Shown: positions 50,126 to 59,724 of the stretch, piece by piece
Layout: every line of letters begins with the position of its first letter
Position numbering within the stretch: position 1 is the stretch's first letter
Source: Flavobacteriales bacterium
GTDB taxonomy: Bacteria > Bacteroidota > Bacteroidia > Flavobacteriales_F > PHOS-HE28
Length of the DNA: 64,000 bases
Reading direction: 5' to 3'
NCBI GenBank assembly: GCA_026129465.1
Contig: JAHCIA010000001.1
Span: forward strand, 3,734,001 to 3,798,000
Position numbers and translations under genes: made by a program
The notes under the pieces: generated by a model
Told to the model about the DNA's origin: nothing
Database searches by the model: none
What the model saw: the letters and a program-made list of their open reading frames with translations, nothing else

Positions 50126-51909
50126 GCAACGCCGCCGCCACCACCGCCACCACGTCGCCCGCATCCACCAGCGCGCAGGGCAAGGCATTCGACGGCGCGC
50201 TCTTCCGCCGCGTCTTCGCCTTCACCGGGCCCTACCGCCTCACGTTCTGGATCACCTTCACGCTCACCATTGTGCTGGCGGGCCTTGGCGTGGTGCGCCC
50301 GTTGATCATGGGCCGTATGATCGACGACCACGCCATGACCGGTGACGCGCAGGGCCTGCTGCATGCCGCCTTGATCGTCTGCGGCCTTCTGGTGGTCGAG
50401 ACCATCATCCAGTTCTACCAGGCCTACTGGACCAGCTGGCTCGGCCAGGCCGTCACCTTCGACCTGCGGCAGAAGCTCTACGCGCGGATCATGGGCTTCA
50501 AGCTCCGCTGGTTCGACCGCACGCCCATCGGCACACTGGTGACCCGCGTGGTGAGCGACATCGAGACCATCGACCAGATCTTCTCCCAGGGCCTGCTGCT
50601 GATACTGGGCGACCTGCTGAAACTGGCCGTGGTGGTGGTGGCCATGTTCGTATGGAACTGGGAGCTGGCGCTGCTGAGCATGGTGCCCATACCGCTGTTG
50701 CTATGGTCCACCAACATCTTCAAGAACAGCATCCGCAAGAGCTTCCAGGATGTGCGCACCCAGGTGGCCCGTTTGAACGCTTTCGTGCAGGAGCACATCC
50801 AGGGCATGTCCGTGGTGCAGCTATTCGGCCGTGAGCGGCAGGAGTACGAGAAGTTCCAGGCGATCAACCGCGAACACCGCAAGGCGCACATCCGCAGTGT
50901 GCTCGCCTACAGCATCTTCTTCCCGGTGGTGGAGATCCTCAGTGCCATTTCGCTCGCCTTCCTGGTGTGGTGGGGTGTGAAGGATGTGCTGGGCGGTGGC
51001 GCCACGGTGGGCGACATCTTCATCTTCATCTTCTTCATCAACATGCTCTTCCGGCCCATCCGTCAGTTGGCCGACCGGTTCAATGTGCTGCAGATGGGCA
51101 TGGTGGGCAGCGAGCGCGTCTTCAAGGTGCTGGACACCGAGGCCGGCATCGCCGATCGCGGTACGCTGGGCACGGAGGACCTGCGCGGCGACATCGCCTT
51201 CGAGGGGCTCTGGTTCGCTTATGCGGAGGACGACTTCGTGCTGAAGGACGTGAGTTTCTCCGTGCGGGCAGGGGAGATGGTGGCCCTGGTGGGCGCGACG
51301 GGGTCTGGCAAGAGCTCCATCATCAACGTGTTGAGCCGGGCCTACGACCACCAACGCGGGCGTGTGACGCTGGACGGGCGCGACATCCGCGACTACCGGC
51401 TGGCCGACCTGCGCCGCAGCATCGCCGTGGTGCTGCAGGACGTGTTCCTCTTCAGCGACACGGTCCACCACAACATCACGCTGAACGACCCCGCCATCAC
51501 CCGCGAGGATGTGATCGCGGCAGCCCAGGAGGTGGGTGCGCATGACTTCATCATGCGGCTTCCGAAGGGCTATGACACGGAGGTGCGTGAGCGGGGGGGC
51601 ATCCTCAGCACCGGACAGCGGCAGCTGATCGCCTTCATCCGCGCGGCAGTGCACCGCCCCAAGGTGCTGGTGTTGGACGAGGCCACCAGCAGCGTGGACA
51701 GCACCAGCGAGCAGCTCATCCAGCAGGCCACCGAGCGGCTCACGAAGGGGCGCACCAGCATCGTCATCGCCCACCGCCTCAGCACCGTGCAGGGCGCCGA
51801 CCGGATACTGGTGCTCGATGCGGGCCGTATCGTGGAGTCGGGCGACCACCAGGAGCTGCTGGCCCAGAACGGCCGCTACCGCAAGCTGTACGATCTGCAG
51901 TTCCGGTAG
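50122..51909 (+). CDS. ABC transporter, fused permease and ATP-binding domains (exporter type)
   Basis: A 595-residue half-transporter. Six transmembrane helices fill about 30-330, with the coupling-helix region DVRTQVARLNAFVQEHIQGMSVVQLFGRE (marking the exporter class). The ATPase domain has Walker A VGATGSGKSS, the Q-loop in AVVLQDVFLF, signature LSTGQRQL (the LSxGQ form), Walker B VLVLDEATSSVD and H-loop IAHRLST. It probably dimerises to export lipids, peptides or drugs; MdlB/YheI-like relatives have this form. Translation is coupled with truA, although no functional link is known. Confidence 0.94.
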   Translation: MSNAAATTATTSPASTSAQGKAFDGALFRRVFAFTGPYRLTFWITFTLTIVLAGLGVVRPLIMGRMIDDHAMTGDAQGLLHAALIVCGLLVVETIIQFYQAYWTSWLGQAVTFDLRQKLYARIMGFKLRWFDRTPIGTLVTRVVSDIETIDQIFSQGLLLILGDLLKLAVVVVAMFVWNWELALLSMVPIPLLLWSTNIFKNSIRKSFQDVRTQVARLNAFVQEHIQGMSVVQLFGRERQEYEKFQAINREHRKAHIRSVLAYSIFFPVVEILSAISLAFLVWWGVKDVLGGGATVGDIFIFIFFINMLFRPIRQLADRFNVLQMGMVGSERVFKVLDTEAGIADRGTLGTEDLRGDIAFEGLWFAYAEDDFVLKDVSFSVRAGEMVALVGATGSGKSSIINVLSRAYDHQRGRVTLDGRDIRDYRLADLRRSIAVVLQDVFLFSDTVHHNITLNDPAITREDVIAAAQEVGAHDFIMRLPKGYDTEVRERGGILSTGQRQLIAFIRAAVHRPKVLVLDEATSSVDSTSEQLIQQATERLTKGRTSIVIAHRLSTVQGADRILVLDAGRIVESGDHQELLAQNGRYRKLYDLQFR

Positions 51910-51986
51910 CAGGGTGGCTTGCCGCCATTGACGCAGCGGTCGTGACCGTTCCCCGTGGGGTATTAACTCGGGCGCGGCATGGTGCT

Positions 51987-51994
51987 TAGGTTTA
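51987..51994 (+). promoter_or_regulatory. Possible -7 box of the first SBBP/PKD gene
   Basis: TAGGTTTA, one mismatch from TAnnTTTG, 23 bp before the ATG at 52018. No matching -33 box was found in the 108-bp gap. Confidence 0.3.
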
Positions 51995-52017
51995 CATGAC
52001 ACCATGGTTCCACCACC

Positions 52018-55000
52018 ATGTTCCCAATATCGAACTGGCATGGTAAAGGCGACAGGGCCGCTGGTCCGATCGCGCGATGGGCATATGCTGTGATCCTGCA
52101 TATGCTGTTCGCTCCGGCGTCGGAAGCCGCGCCGATCAAGGGACTTCCGGAGGATGTGATCGCCGGGCAAGGTGCCTTCCTGGAGAACAGGGGCCAGTGG
52201 GACGATCCATCGCTGTTCAGAGCAGCCCACGGTGACCTGCATGTTTTCATGGAGCGCGATGCGATCACATTGTCGTGGGTGAGCGCAGGCGGTCCGGACG
52301 GCCATGCGGGATGTCCGAAGCAAGGTGCCATTCCATCGCCGAGCCACGTGAAAGGCCACGCCTGGCGCATGCGGTTCCAGGGTGCATCACCGGATGTGCT
52401 CGTGGCGGGGGAGCGGCCGGGCCAGGCACGATACCATTTCATCAAGGGGCAGGATCCACAGCGCTGGGCCTCGCATGTCAGGTCCTATGAGGCGGTGCGT
52501 TACCAGGGGCTGTGGGACGGTGTGGATATGCTGTTCCACCAGAACGGTACGGGTTTCAAGTACGATGTGCTACTTGCCCGGGCGGACCAAGTGGGCGTGG
52601 TGGGCTTCCTGTATGAGGGACATGACGGGATCTTCCTCGATGCCGAGGGCAGGTTGACCATTGTGACCTCCATGGGTGAATTGATGGAGATGGCGCCTGT
52701 GGCGTGGTATGCCGATGGCCGCAGGGAGGCCGTGCCATGCCGGTTCACATTGGTGGGCGACCAGGTGGGTTTCGCATTCGCACCGGGTGTGGATCCGGCC
52801 CGCCCGGTGGTCATCGATCCGCAGTTGCTCGCATGCACCCTTTCCGGTATGACCCAGTTCTGGACCGGGACGGTCAGGGCCGTTAGCGCCACCCATGACG
52901 CCATGGGCAACCCGATCATGTGCGGATACACGGCATCACTGTTCTTCCCGGTCACCCTTGGTGCCTTCGGGCAGACCTCGAACAATGTCATCGGGGATCC
53001 CGAGTGGGCATACGATATCGTCATCGGCAAGTACTCCGCCGATGGAACGCAGTTGTTGTTCGGCACATACCTGGGCGGTACGGGCACGGACCTTCCCATA
53101 GCCATGCGTGTCGCGCCGGATGGCGAGTTGATCCTTTATGCCAATACTGCATCACACGACTACCCCGTAACGCCGAATGCGTTCGACCCTTCCTTCAACG
53201 GAGTGGGGGACATGGCCATCACACGCTTCACCCAGGATGGGTCCGGGCTGGTCGGCTCCACGTACGTGGGATCCGGAAATGTGAATGGGTACAATTCATT
53301 GGTCTTCGAGTATCAGGACAATCACCAGGGAGATCTCAAGCTTGATGCTCAGGGGCGGATCTGGGTGGTGGGGGCCACGCTCGGTGCTTCGTTCCCCACC
53401 ACGCCGGGGGCCTACCAGCCACCGTTCATGAACTTCCAGAACGGTGTCATCTTCTGCATGTCGCCCGATCTCTCCACCATGGTCCACGGCGCCTACCTGG
53501 GCACATTGAGCGCGGACATGATCCACGATATCGCCTTCAACGCCGCAGGTGAACCCTACGTGTGTGGTGCGACCATGGGAGCATTGCCCACCACCCCCGG
53601 TGCCTACCAGCCCGTGAACCAGGGCGGCGTGGATGGGTTTGTGGTGCATTTCAGCGCCGATCTCTCCACCATTCTCCATGCCACCTACGTGGGTACTCCG
53701 GCCTGGGACGAGGCCAATTTCATCGTGATCGACAATGCTGGTGACGTCTATCTGCATGGTATGTCATCGGGGGTGCAAATGGAGCTTCATCCCGCGGATA
53801 TCCATCACCATGCGGATGGCACCAACTTCTTCATGAAACTCGATGCCAGCCTTTCCACGCGCATCTTCAGTTCCAGGGTGCATCCACCCCTTTCGGATGG
53901 CAACGGCAACATTTTTCCACCCATTCCGGTGGCTTTTGATGTGGACCTCTGTGGGCGGTTGATGAGTACCATCATTTTCGCCAGGCCCGATCTGGAAGTG
54001 ACCCCCGATGCCCTCTGGTCCACGGGTGGTCTGTACGTGTCGGTGTATGCGCCCAACATGGCGGGCTTGGCGCAGGCTACGTACCTGCAAGGCTCCAACC
54101 ATGCCTATGGCGGGCGGGCGCGCTATGATGAGGACGGTGTGCTCTATCTCGCCGCTTGCAATGATGTGATCCCCTTCGGAGTATTTCCCACCACCCCCGG
54201 GGCTTTCGGGCCGGCACTCTTGACCGTTTATGGGGAAGGTGGGATCTACAAGCTGCGCATGGACGAAGTGACCATTCCGCCACAGCCCTATGCATCACCC
54301 ACAGTCGTCTGTGTGAACGACACGGTGCAGTTCGGTCAGCTTGGTGTGGGAGTAATGGCCGTATGGGACTTTGGTGACGGCAGCCCGACGCAGACCTCCG
54401 TGGGGACCTGGCATGTGTATGATGCGCCCGGGGCTTACCAGATCGCCTTCATCACCATGGGCGATGGCATCTGCGACCATGGGGACACCATCTTCCTGGC
54501 CGTACAAGTACATGCCCCGGTCGCGCTATCGGCCGCGTTCGATCTGGCAACCGACTTCTGCGCAGGACTTCAGGTGGATGCCGTGGCGGATGATGTCCCG
54601 GATGTGCTGCACGCGTGGTCCACGGGCGATGGTGCGGAATATGAAGGACCGGTGCTGAGCCATGTGTACCAAGCGGCAGGCGGCTACTGGATCACGCATG
54701 TGGTGATCTCCACGGGAGTGTGCGCCTCCTCGGATACGGCGCAGCAGTGGGTCACGGTGGAACCGGGTGTCTTGGTCGCAGCCGCGTTCGATGTGGAATT
54801 GACCACGGATTGCAGCGGGGTGCTCTTTGTGGCAACGGATGCAAGCACTGGTATGGCACCGGTCCATTCCTGGGACATGGGCGATGGAACGCTGCTGCAA
54901 ACGGCTTCTGTAGAGCACCTCTTCGCGGTACCCGGTTCGTTCACCATCACGCTGTTCGTTACGGACAGCCTGTCATGCAACCTCGCCGATACGGCCCAAT

Positions 55001-56223
55001 ATGTTCTGGCCGTGCCGGATGTGACCGTGCTGGAAGCCGGCTTCACATGGGAGTTGGTGCCGGGCTGCGGCCAGGTCACCGTGATCGCTTCCGATTCCAG
55101 CATCGGGGTGGCGCCTGTGATCCTCTGGACCACCAGCGATGGTGCCAGCTACACCACAACGGACATCACCCATGTCTTCACGGAAGCCGGTGCGCATACG
55201 CTGACCCTGACCGTGAGCGACCCCTTGGGTTGTGCGCCACCTTCGAGCTTGGAACTGCCCGTGCTGGTGGAGCCGGAGGCCGTGCCCCAGGCGGCATTCG
55301 CCGCGCAGCAGGTGGGCAATTGCGCCATGCTCACGGTGGGTATCGTGGATATGAGCACCGCAGCTTCTTGGGCCATCGCCACCTGGCACATGGGCGATGG
55401 CACCACCTATGAACAGGCTCCGGAGTTACACACCTACGCCAATGCGGGTTCTTATGTGATCACCTTGTCGCTGGTGGACCCCTTGTGTGGCACTTCCGCC
55501 CAGACACAAACAACGGTGATCATGGAGGGCGCCATCCATGTGGTGATCGAAGGCGATCCGGTGTTGTGCCCCGGTGCCACCAATGAAATGATGGCCGTGG
55601 CGGAGGAGGGGGCCTTCACCTGGTCCGGCGGTCAGTCTGGCCCTTCCATCTGGGTCGATTCCCCCGGCACCTATACGGTCACGGTGGTCACGCCACTGTG
55701 CCAAGGGAACGCATCACTCACCGTTACAGAGCCGCCCCGGCTGGCTTTGGGCGACACGCTGGATGCCTGCCCTGGCAGGGCGGTACATATGGCCTCCAAC
55801 ATCGCCGGCCAGGAAGCGCTTTGGAGCAACGGGGCCACCGGCCTGTCCACCCATATCCTTACGCCCGGCGACCATTGGCTCACCCTCGTGGATGCATGGG
55901 GATGCCTGCAGTCGGATACCATCCACCTGCGCGTTATCGAGGACGATGGCGCGGTATACGTGCCCAATGCCTTCACGCCCGACGGGGACGGGTTGAACGA
56001 CCATTTCGCGGTATTCGGTGCCACAGGGTTGTTGCGGGAGATCGAGGTCTTCGACCGCTGGGGCCACCCCTTGTGGCACGCCAGGGGGGAGGGGCACCAG
56101 TGGGACGGGACCACCCGCAGTGTGGCGCTGCCGGCCGGTGTGTATGTGTATCGCATCCGGTACGACCATCCGTGCGAGGCCGGTGGACGCGAGCGCTATG
56201 GGCATGTGACCCTGGTGCGGTGA
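52018..56223 (+). CDS. SBBP/PKD repeat surface protein with gliding-motility (T9SS type B) sorting domain, copy 1
   Basis: A 1401-residue secreted protein. A signal segment (about 22-38) is followed by an N-terminal DUF7948-like domain (about 50-270: FLENRGQWDDPSLFRA, FKYDVLLARADQ, VIDPQLLA). Beta-propeller SBBP-type repeats follow (about 280-740), each with an xSTYVGG-like turn (TYLGGTGTD, STYVGSGN, GAYLGTLSAD, ATYVGTPAWDEA). Then come five PKD-like domains (about 760-1160; WDFGDGS, WDMGDGT, WHMGDGT). The C-terminus is the type B sorting domain: YVPNAFTPDGDGLNDHF, FDRWGHPLWH and GRERYGHVTLVR. It is predicted to be carried by the T9SS to the surface as an adhesin-like protein. It lies 60 bp upstream of its paralogue. 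Confidence 0.9.
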   Translation: MFPISNWHGKGDRAAGPIARWAYAVILHMLFAPASEAAPIKGLPEDVIAGQGAFLENRGQWDDPSLFRAAHGDLHVFMERDAITLSWVSAGGPDGHAGCPKQGAIPSPSHVKGHAWRMRFQGASPDVLVAGERPGQARYHFIKGQDPQRWASHVRSYEAVRYQGLWDGVDMLFHQNGTGFKYDVLLARADQVGVVGFLYEGHDGIFLDAEGRLTIVTSMGELMEMAPVAWYADGRREAVPCRFTLVGDQVGFAFAPGVDPARPVVIDPQLLACTLSGMTQFWTGTVRAVSATHDAMGNPIMCGYTASLFFPVTLGAFGQTSNNVIGDPEWAYDIVIGKYSADGTQLLFGTYLGGTGTDLPIAMRVAPDGELILYANTASHDYPVTPNAFDPSFNGVGDMAITRFTQDGSGLVGSTYVGSGNVNGYNSLVFEYQDNHQGDLKLDAQGRIWVVGATLGASFPTTPGAYQPPFMNFQNGVIFCMSPDLSTMVHGAYLGTLSADMIHDIAFNAAGEPYVCGATMGALPTTPGAYQPVNQGGVDGFVVHFSADLSTILHATYVGTPAWDEANFIVIDNAGDVYLHGMSSGVQMELHPADIHHHADGTNFFMKLDASLSTRIFSSRVHPPLSDGNGNIFPPIPVAFDVDLCGRLMSTIIFARPDLEVTPDALWSTGGLYVSVYAPNMAGLAQATYLQGSNHAYGGRARYDEDGVLYLAACNDVIPFGVFPTTPGAFGPALLTVYGEGGIYKLRMDEVTIPPQPYASPTVVCVNDTVQFGQLGVGVMAVWDFGDGSPTQTSVGTWHVYDAPGAYQIAFITMGDGICDHGDTIFLAVQVHAPVALSAAFDLATDFCAGLQVDAVADDVPDVLHAWSTGDGAEYEGPVLSHVYQAAGGYWITHVVISTGVCASSDTAQQWVTVEPGVLVAAAFDVELTTDCSGVLFVATDASTGMAPVHSWDMGDGTLLQTASVEHLFAVPGSFTITLFVTDSLSCNLADTAQYVLAVPDVTVLEAGFTWELVPGCGQVTVIASDSSIGVAPVILWTTSDGASYTTTDITHVFTEAGAHTLTLTVSDPLGCAPPSSLELPVLVEPEAVPQAAFAAQQVGNCAMLTVGIVDMSTAASWAIATWHMGDGTTYEQAPELHTYANAGSYVITLSLVDPLCGTSAQTQTTVIMEGAIHVVIEGDPVLCPGATNEMMAVAEEGAFTWSGGQSGPSIWVDSPGTYTVTVVTPLCQGNASLTVTEPPRLALGDTLDACPGRAVHMASNIAGQEALWSNGATGLSTHILTPGDHWLTLVDAWGCLQSDTIHLRVIEDDGAVYVPNAFTPDGDGLNDHFAVFGATGLLREIEVFDRWGHPLWHARGEGHQWDGTTRSVALPAGVYVYRIRYDHPCEAGGRERYGHVTLVR

Positions 56224-56268
56224 TCGGGCCACGTTCGGCGGGCGCACCGCGTCATGAGGGGGCGTTGT

Positions 56269-56276
56269 TATCTTGC
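56269..56276 (+). promoter_or_regulatory. Probable -7 box of the second SBBP/PKD gene
   Basis: TATCTTGC, 7 bp before the ATG at 56284, similar to TACCTTGC before the FKBP gene. Predicts separate transcription from the upstream paralogue with a very short leader. Confidence 0.4.
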
Positions 56277-56283
56277 ACAACCT

Positions 56284-59200
56284 ATGATCAGGACCATCAC
56301 CCTCACCGCTTCCCTGTCGATCTCCCTGGGTCTTGCCGCCCACGGCCACGACCACAAGAGCGCCGCCCTGCAATTCCACCTGAACAAGGGCCAATGGCCC
56401 CAGCAGGTGCTCTACAAGGCCAGTACCCCCACGGGTGCGGTCTTCGTTGAGCGGGATGCCTTCACCTACCTGGTGATGAGCGGAGGGGACCGGATGACGC
56501 ACGCCCAACAGGACCGTCCTGCCGAGCCCTTGCACATGCACGCCTTCAAGGTGCGCTTCGAGGGCGCTTCGGCGCAGCGCCACAACGGGAGCCATGCCTT
56601 GCCGCACTACGTGAACTACTTCCTGGGCAACGACCCCGCGCAATGGGCGGGTGGGGTGCCTGTTTATGCCCAGGTGGACCTGCACGAGCTCTATCCGGGC
56701 ATCGGCATGCGCATCGATGGGCACGACGGCATGAAGTACGACTGGCTGGTGGCGCCCGGCGCGGACCCCGCGAACATCGTGATGCGCTACGAGGGCCAGA
56801 ATGCCCTGCGCCTGGAGCATGGGGTGATCTTCGTGGAGACCACGGCCGGCCGTGTGGTGGAGCAACGCCCCGTGGCCTGGCAGATGGTGCATGGCGCCAA
56901 GCGGCCGGTGGAATGCCGATACAAGCTGGAGGGCGACCGCGTCCGATTCGACCTGCCCTACGGCCATGACAAGCGCTATCCCCTGGTGATCGACCCTGTG
57001 GTGGTGTTCAGCAGCTACAGCGGCAGTTTCGGTGACAACTTCGGCTTCACCGCCACCTATGACGACAGTGGCCATCTCTACGGGGGGGGCATGGTACGCA
57101 GCTCGGGCTATCCCGTAACGGTGGGCGTGGTGCAGCCCAACTACGCGGGTGGAGAGAATGACATCGCCATATCCAAGTTCACGCCCACCGGCAATGCGCT
57201 GGTTTGGAGCACCTACATCGGTGGATCGGCCAACGAGGTGCCGCACAGCATGGTGGTGAACAGCAACGACGAGCTCTACATCCTGGGCACGACCAACTCC
57301 CTGAATTTCCCCACCACGGCCGGCTGCTGGCAGACCTCCTTCGCCGGGGGCACCAACCCGCCTTTCGCGGTGACCTCCTATGGCTTCAGCTATTCCAATG
57401 GCAGCGACATCGTGGTGGTGCACCTGAACAGCACGGCCACGGCCTTGATAGGCAGCACATACGTGGGTGGCAGCGGCAACGACGGCCTGAACCAGCAGAT
57501 ACCCACCAACCGCAACTACGGTGACCCCTTCCGCGGAGAGATCATCATGGATCCCGAAGAACGGCCGTTGGTGATCTCCAGCACGGTGAGCGCCAACCTA
57601 TTCACCTCGCCCAACGCGGTACAATCCAGCATCGCCGGTGGTGTGGACGCCTACGTCTTCCGGATGGATCCCCAACTGACCACCATGTTGTGGGCCACCT
57701 ATTTCGGCGGCGCGGGAACGGACGCCGGCTTCGGCATCCAGATCTCCAGCACGGGCGAGATCTACATCACCGGCGGCACCACCAGCACCAACCTGCCGGC
57801 AGGCCAGGGGCCGGCGGCCTTCGCAGGTCTGCAGGGCGGCACCGATGGCTTCATCGCCCGCTTCCACCCATCCGGCGCCCCCTTGTTGTCGCGCACCTAC
57901 GTGGGCACCACCGGGTTCGACCAGAGCTACTTCGTGCAGCTCAACAACCAGGATGAGGTCTTCGTGGTGGGGCAGACCACCGGACCCTATCCGATCACGC
58001 CCGGCAAGTACAACAACCCCAACGCCACCCAATTCCTCCACAAGTTCAGCGCGGACCTCTCCACTTCCATTTGGAGCACGCGGATCGGCGGCTTGGGCAG
58101 CGAACACATCTCGCCTTCGGCTTTCCTGGTGAGCAATTGCGACCAGATCTACTTCAGCGGATGGGCCGGCAGCACCAACTCTTTCGGCTCCGCGGGCCTG
58201 AGCAGTTCCACCTTCAACCTGCCGGTGACGCCCGACGCCTTCCAAAGCACCACCAACGGAAGCGACTTCTACCTGATGATGCTGCAGCCCGAGGGGGAGG
58301 CATTGGGCTACGCCACCTTCTTCGGCGGCACCAGCGCCGAACACGTGGACGGCGGCACCAGCCGCTTCGACAAGAATGGCATCGTTTACCAGGCCGTGTG
58401 CGCCGGTTGCGGCCTGCTCTCGTATCCCACCACCCCAGGTGTCTGGAGCAACACCAACAACAGCAACAACTGCAATCTCGGTGTCTTCAAGATCGACTTC
58501 GAGCAGGCGGTGATCGTGGGCATCGACGTGGACGCCAGTGGGCTCACCGCCTGCCTCGGTTCGCCGGTGATATTCACCGCCGTTGGTACCGCCTCCGATT
58601 GGTGGTGGGACCTGGGCGACGGCACCACGGGGCTCACCGGCACACCCATCACCCACACCTACGGTGCACCAGGTGAGTATACCGTGATGCTGATCGGCAC
58701 GGACGAGAACTCCTGCAACTTCGCCGATACGGCCTACGTGTCCGTGACCATCATCGATCCGCCGGAGGTGGAGGCCATGTTCGATTGGGCCGCCACCAGC
58801 GATTGCCAGGGTTCCTCTGCGGAGTTCTTCAACATGGGCACGCCCGGCATGAACTACGGCTGGCTCTTTGGTGACGGATCCACCAGCAGCACCACCAACC
58901 CCTTGCACACCTATCCCGGCCCCGGCACCTATGAAGTGACCTTGACGGTGACCGACCCATTGTGCGGCGCAACGGCCTCCATCACCCAGACCATCGAATT
59001 GGAGGTACCATCCATCGAAATAGAGCTGCCGCCCGTGGCGTCGATCTGCGATGGCGTATCCATCCTGGTCGACGCAGGCCCTGGTTTCGATACATACAAT
59101 TGGAGTACAGGGGCCACAAGCCAGACGATCACCGTGAGCCAGGCCGGCACCTACTGGGTGATCGTGACCGAAGGCATCTGTGTGGGAAGCGACACCGTGG

Positions 59201-59715
59201 TTGTAGCCCTGCAGCCGCCGCCCCCAGGCCTGCCCGATGTGCTCGCCTGCCCCGGCGACCCCGTGTCGTTGTCCGTGCCCTTCCCGGTCTCCACCGTGCT
59301 GTGGAACAACGGCGCCACCACGCCCACGATCACCGTGGAGGACAGTGGCGAGTATTTCTATTTCGCGGTGGACACACTGGGCTGCATCGTGCGCGACACC
59401 ATCCAGGTGGAGCGCATCACCCTCTCGGAAAGTGTGACCAATGTGCCCAATGTTTTCAGCCCCAATGGCGACGGCCTGAATGATTCCTTCAAGGTGGACG
59501 GCAACTACTTGGAACGTTTCAAGATGGAGATCTTCAACCGCTGGGGCCAGATGATGTTCGAGAGCACCAACCCGCTGCTGGGGTGGAATGGTGGCCTGGA
59601 CAATTCCGGCTCCAAGGTGCCGGATGGCACCTACTACTACGTGATCTCCTTCAAGGACCGCTGTTCGGACGAGGAGCTTACCACGCGCACCGGGCACGTG
59701 ACGCTGCTGCGGTAA
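56284..59715 (+). CDS. SBBP/PKD repeat surface protein with gliding-motility (T9SS type B) sorting domain, copy 2
   Basis: The ATG at 56284 gives 1143 residues with signal peptide MIRTITLTASLSISLGLAAHG. The order matches copy 1: DUF7948-like domain (about 30-240: LNKGQWPQQVLYKAS, KYDWLVAPGADPANIVMRY, VIDPVVVFSSY); SBBP-type propeller repeats (about 245-740: STYIGGSANEV, STYVGGSGNDG, ATYFGGAGTDAGF, RTYVGTTGFDQS); two PKD domains (WDLGDGTTG, WLFGDGSTS) instead of five; an Ig-like region (YNWSTGATSQTITV); and the type B sorting domain (NVFSPNGDGLNDSF, EIFNRWGQMMFES, GHVTLLR). It is less diverged from family consensus than copy 1. Surface localisation is expected; the ligand is unknown. Confidence 0.92.
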   Translation: MIRTITLTASLSISLGLAAHGHDHKSAALQFHLNKGQWPQQVLYKASTPTGAVFVERDAFTYLVMSGGDRMTHAQQDRPAEPLHMHAFKVRFEGASAQRHNGSHALPHYVNYFLGNDPAQWAGGVPVYAQVDLHELYPGIGMRIDGHDGMKYDWLVAPGADPANIVMRYEGQNALRLEHGVIFVETTAGRVVEQRPVAWQMVHGAKRPVECRYKLEGDRVRFDLPYGHDKRYPLVIDPVVVFSSYSGSFGDNFGFTATYDDSGHLYGGGMVRSSGYPVTVGVVQPNYAGGENDIAISKFTPTGNALVWSTYIGGSANEVPHSMVVNSNDELYILGTTNSLNFPTTAGCWQTSFAGGTNPPFAVTSYGFSYSNGSDIVVVHLNSTATALIGSTYVGGSGNDGLNQQIPTNRNYGDPFRGEIIMDPEERPLVISSTVSANLFTSPNAVQSSIAGGVDAYVFRMDPQLTTMLWATYFGGAGTDAGFGIQISSTGEIYITGGTTSTNLPAGQGPAAFAGLQGGTDGFIARFHPSGAPLLSRTYVGTTGFDQSYFVQLNNQDEVFVVGQTTGPYPITPGKYNNPNATQFLHKFSADLSTSIWSTRIGGLGSEHISPSAFLVSNCDQIYFSGWAGSTNSFGSAGLSSSTFNLPVTPDAFQSTTNGSDFYLMMLQPEGEALGYATFFGGTSAEHVDGGTSRFDKNGIVYQAVCAGCGLLSYPTTPGVWSNTNNSNNCNLGVFKIDFEQAVIVGIDVDASGLTACLGSPVIFTAVGTASDWWWDLGDGTTGLTGTPITHTYGAPGEYTVMLIGTDENSCNFADTAYVSVTIIDPPEVEAMFDWAATSDCQGSSAEFFNMGTPGMNYGWLFGDGSTSSTTNPLHTYPGPGTYEVTLTVTDPLCGATASITQTIELEVPSIEIELPPVASICDGVSILVDAGPGFDTYNWSTGATSQTITVSQAGTYWVIVTEGICVGSDTVVVALQPPPPGLPDVLACPGDPVSLSVPFPVSTVLWNNGATTPTITVEDSGEYFYFAVDTLGCIVRDTIQVERITLSESVTNVPNVFSPNGDGLNDSFKVDGNYLERFKMEIFNRWGQMMFESTNPLLGWNGGLDNSGSKVPDGTYYYVISFKDRCSDEELTTRTGHVTLLR

Positions 59716-59724
59716 TGCCCGTGG

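Noticed and set aside
51591-51626. ABC signature LSTGQ instead of LSGGQ as a sign of a dead ATPase
   Set aside because: LSxGQ with T or V in the third position is normal in this exporter subgroup, and all other motifs are intact.
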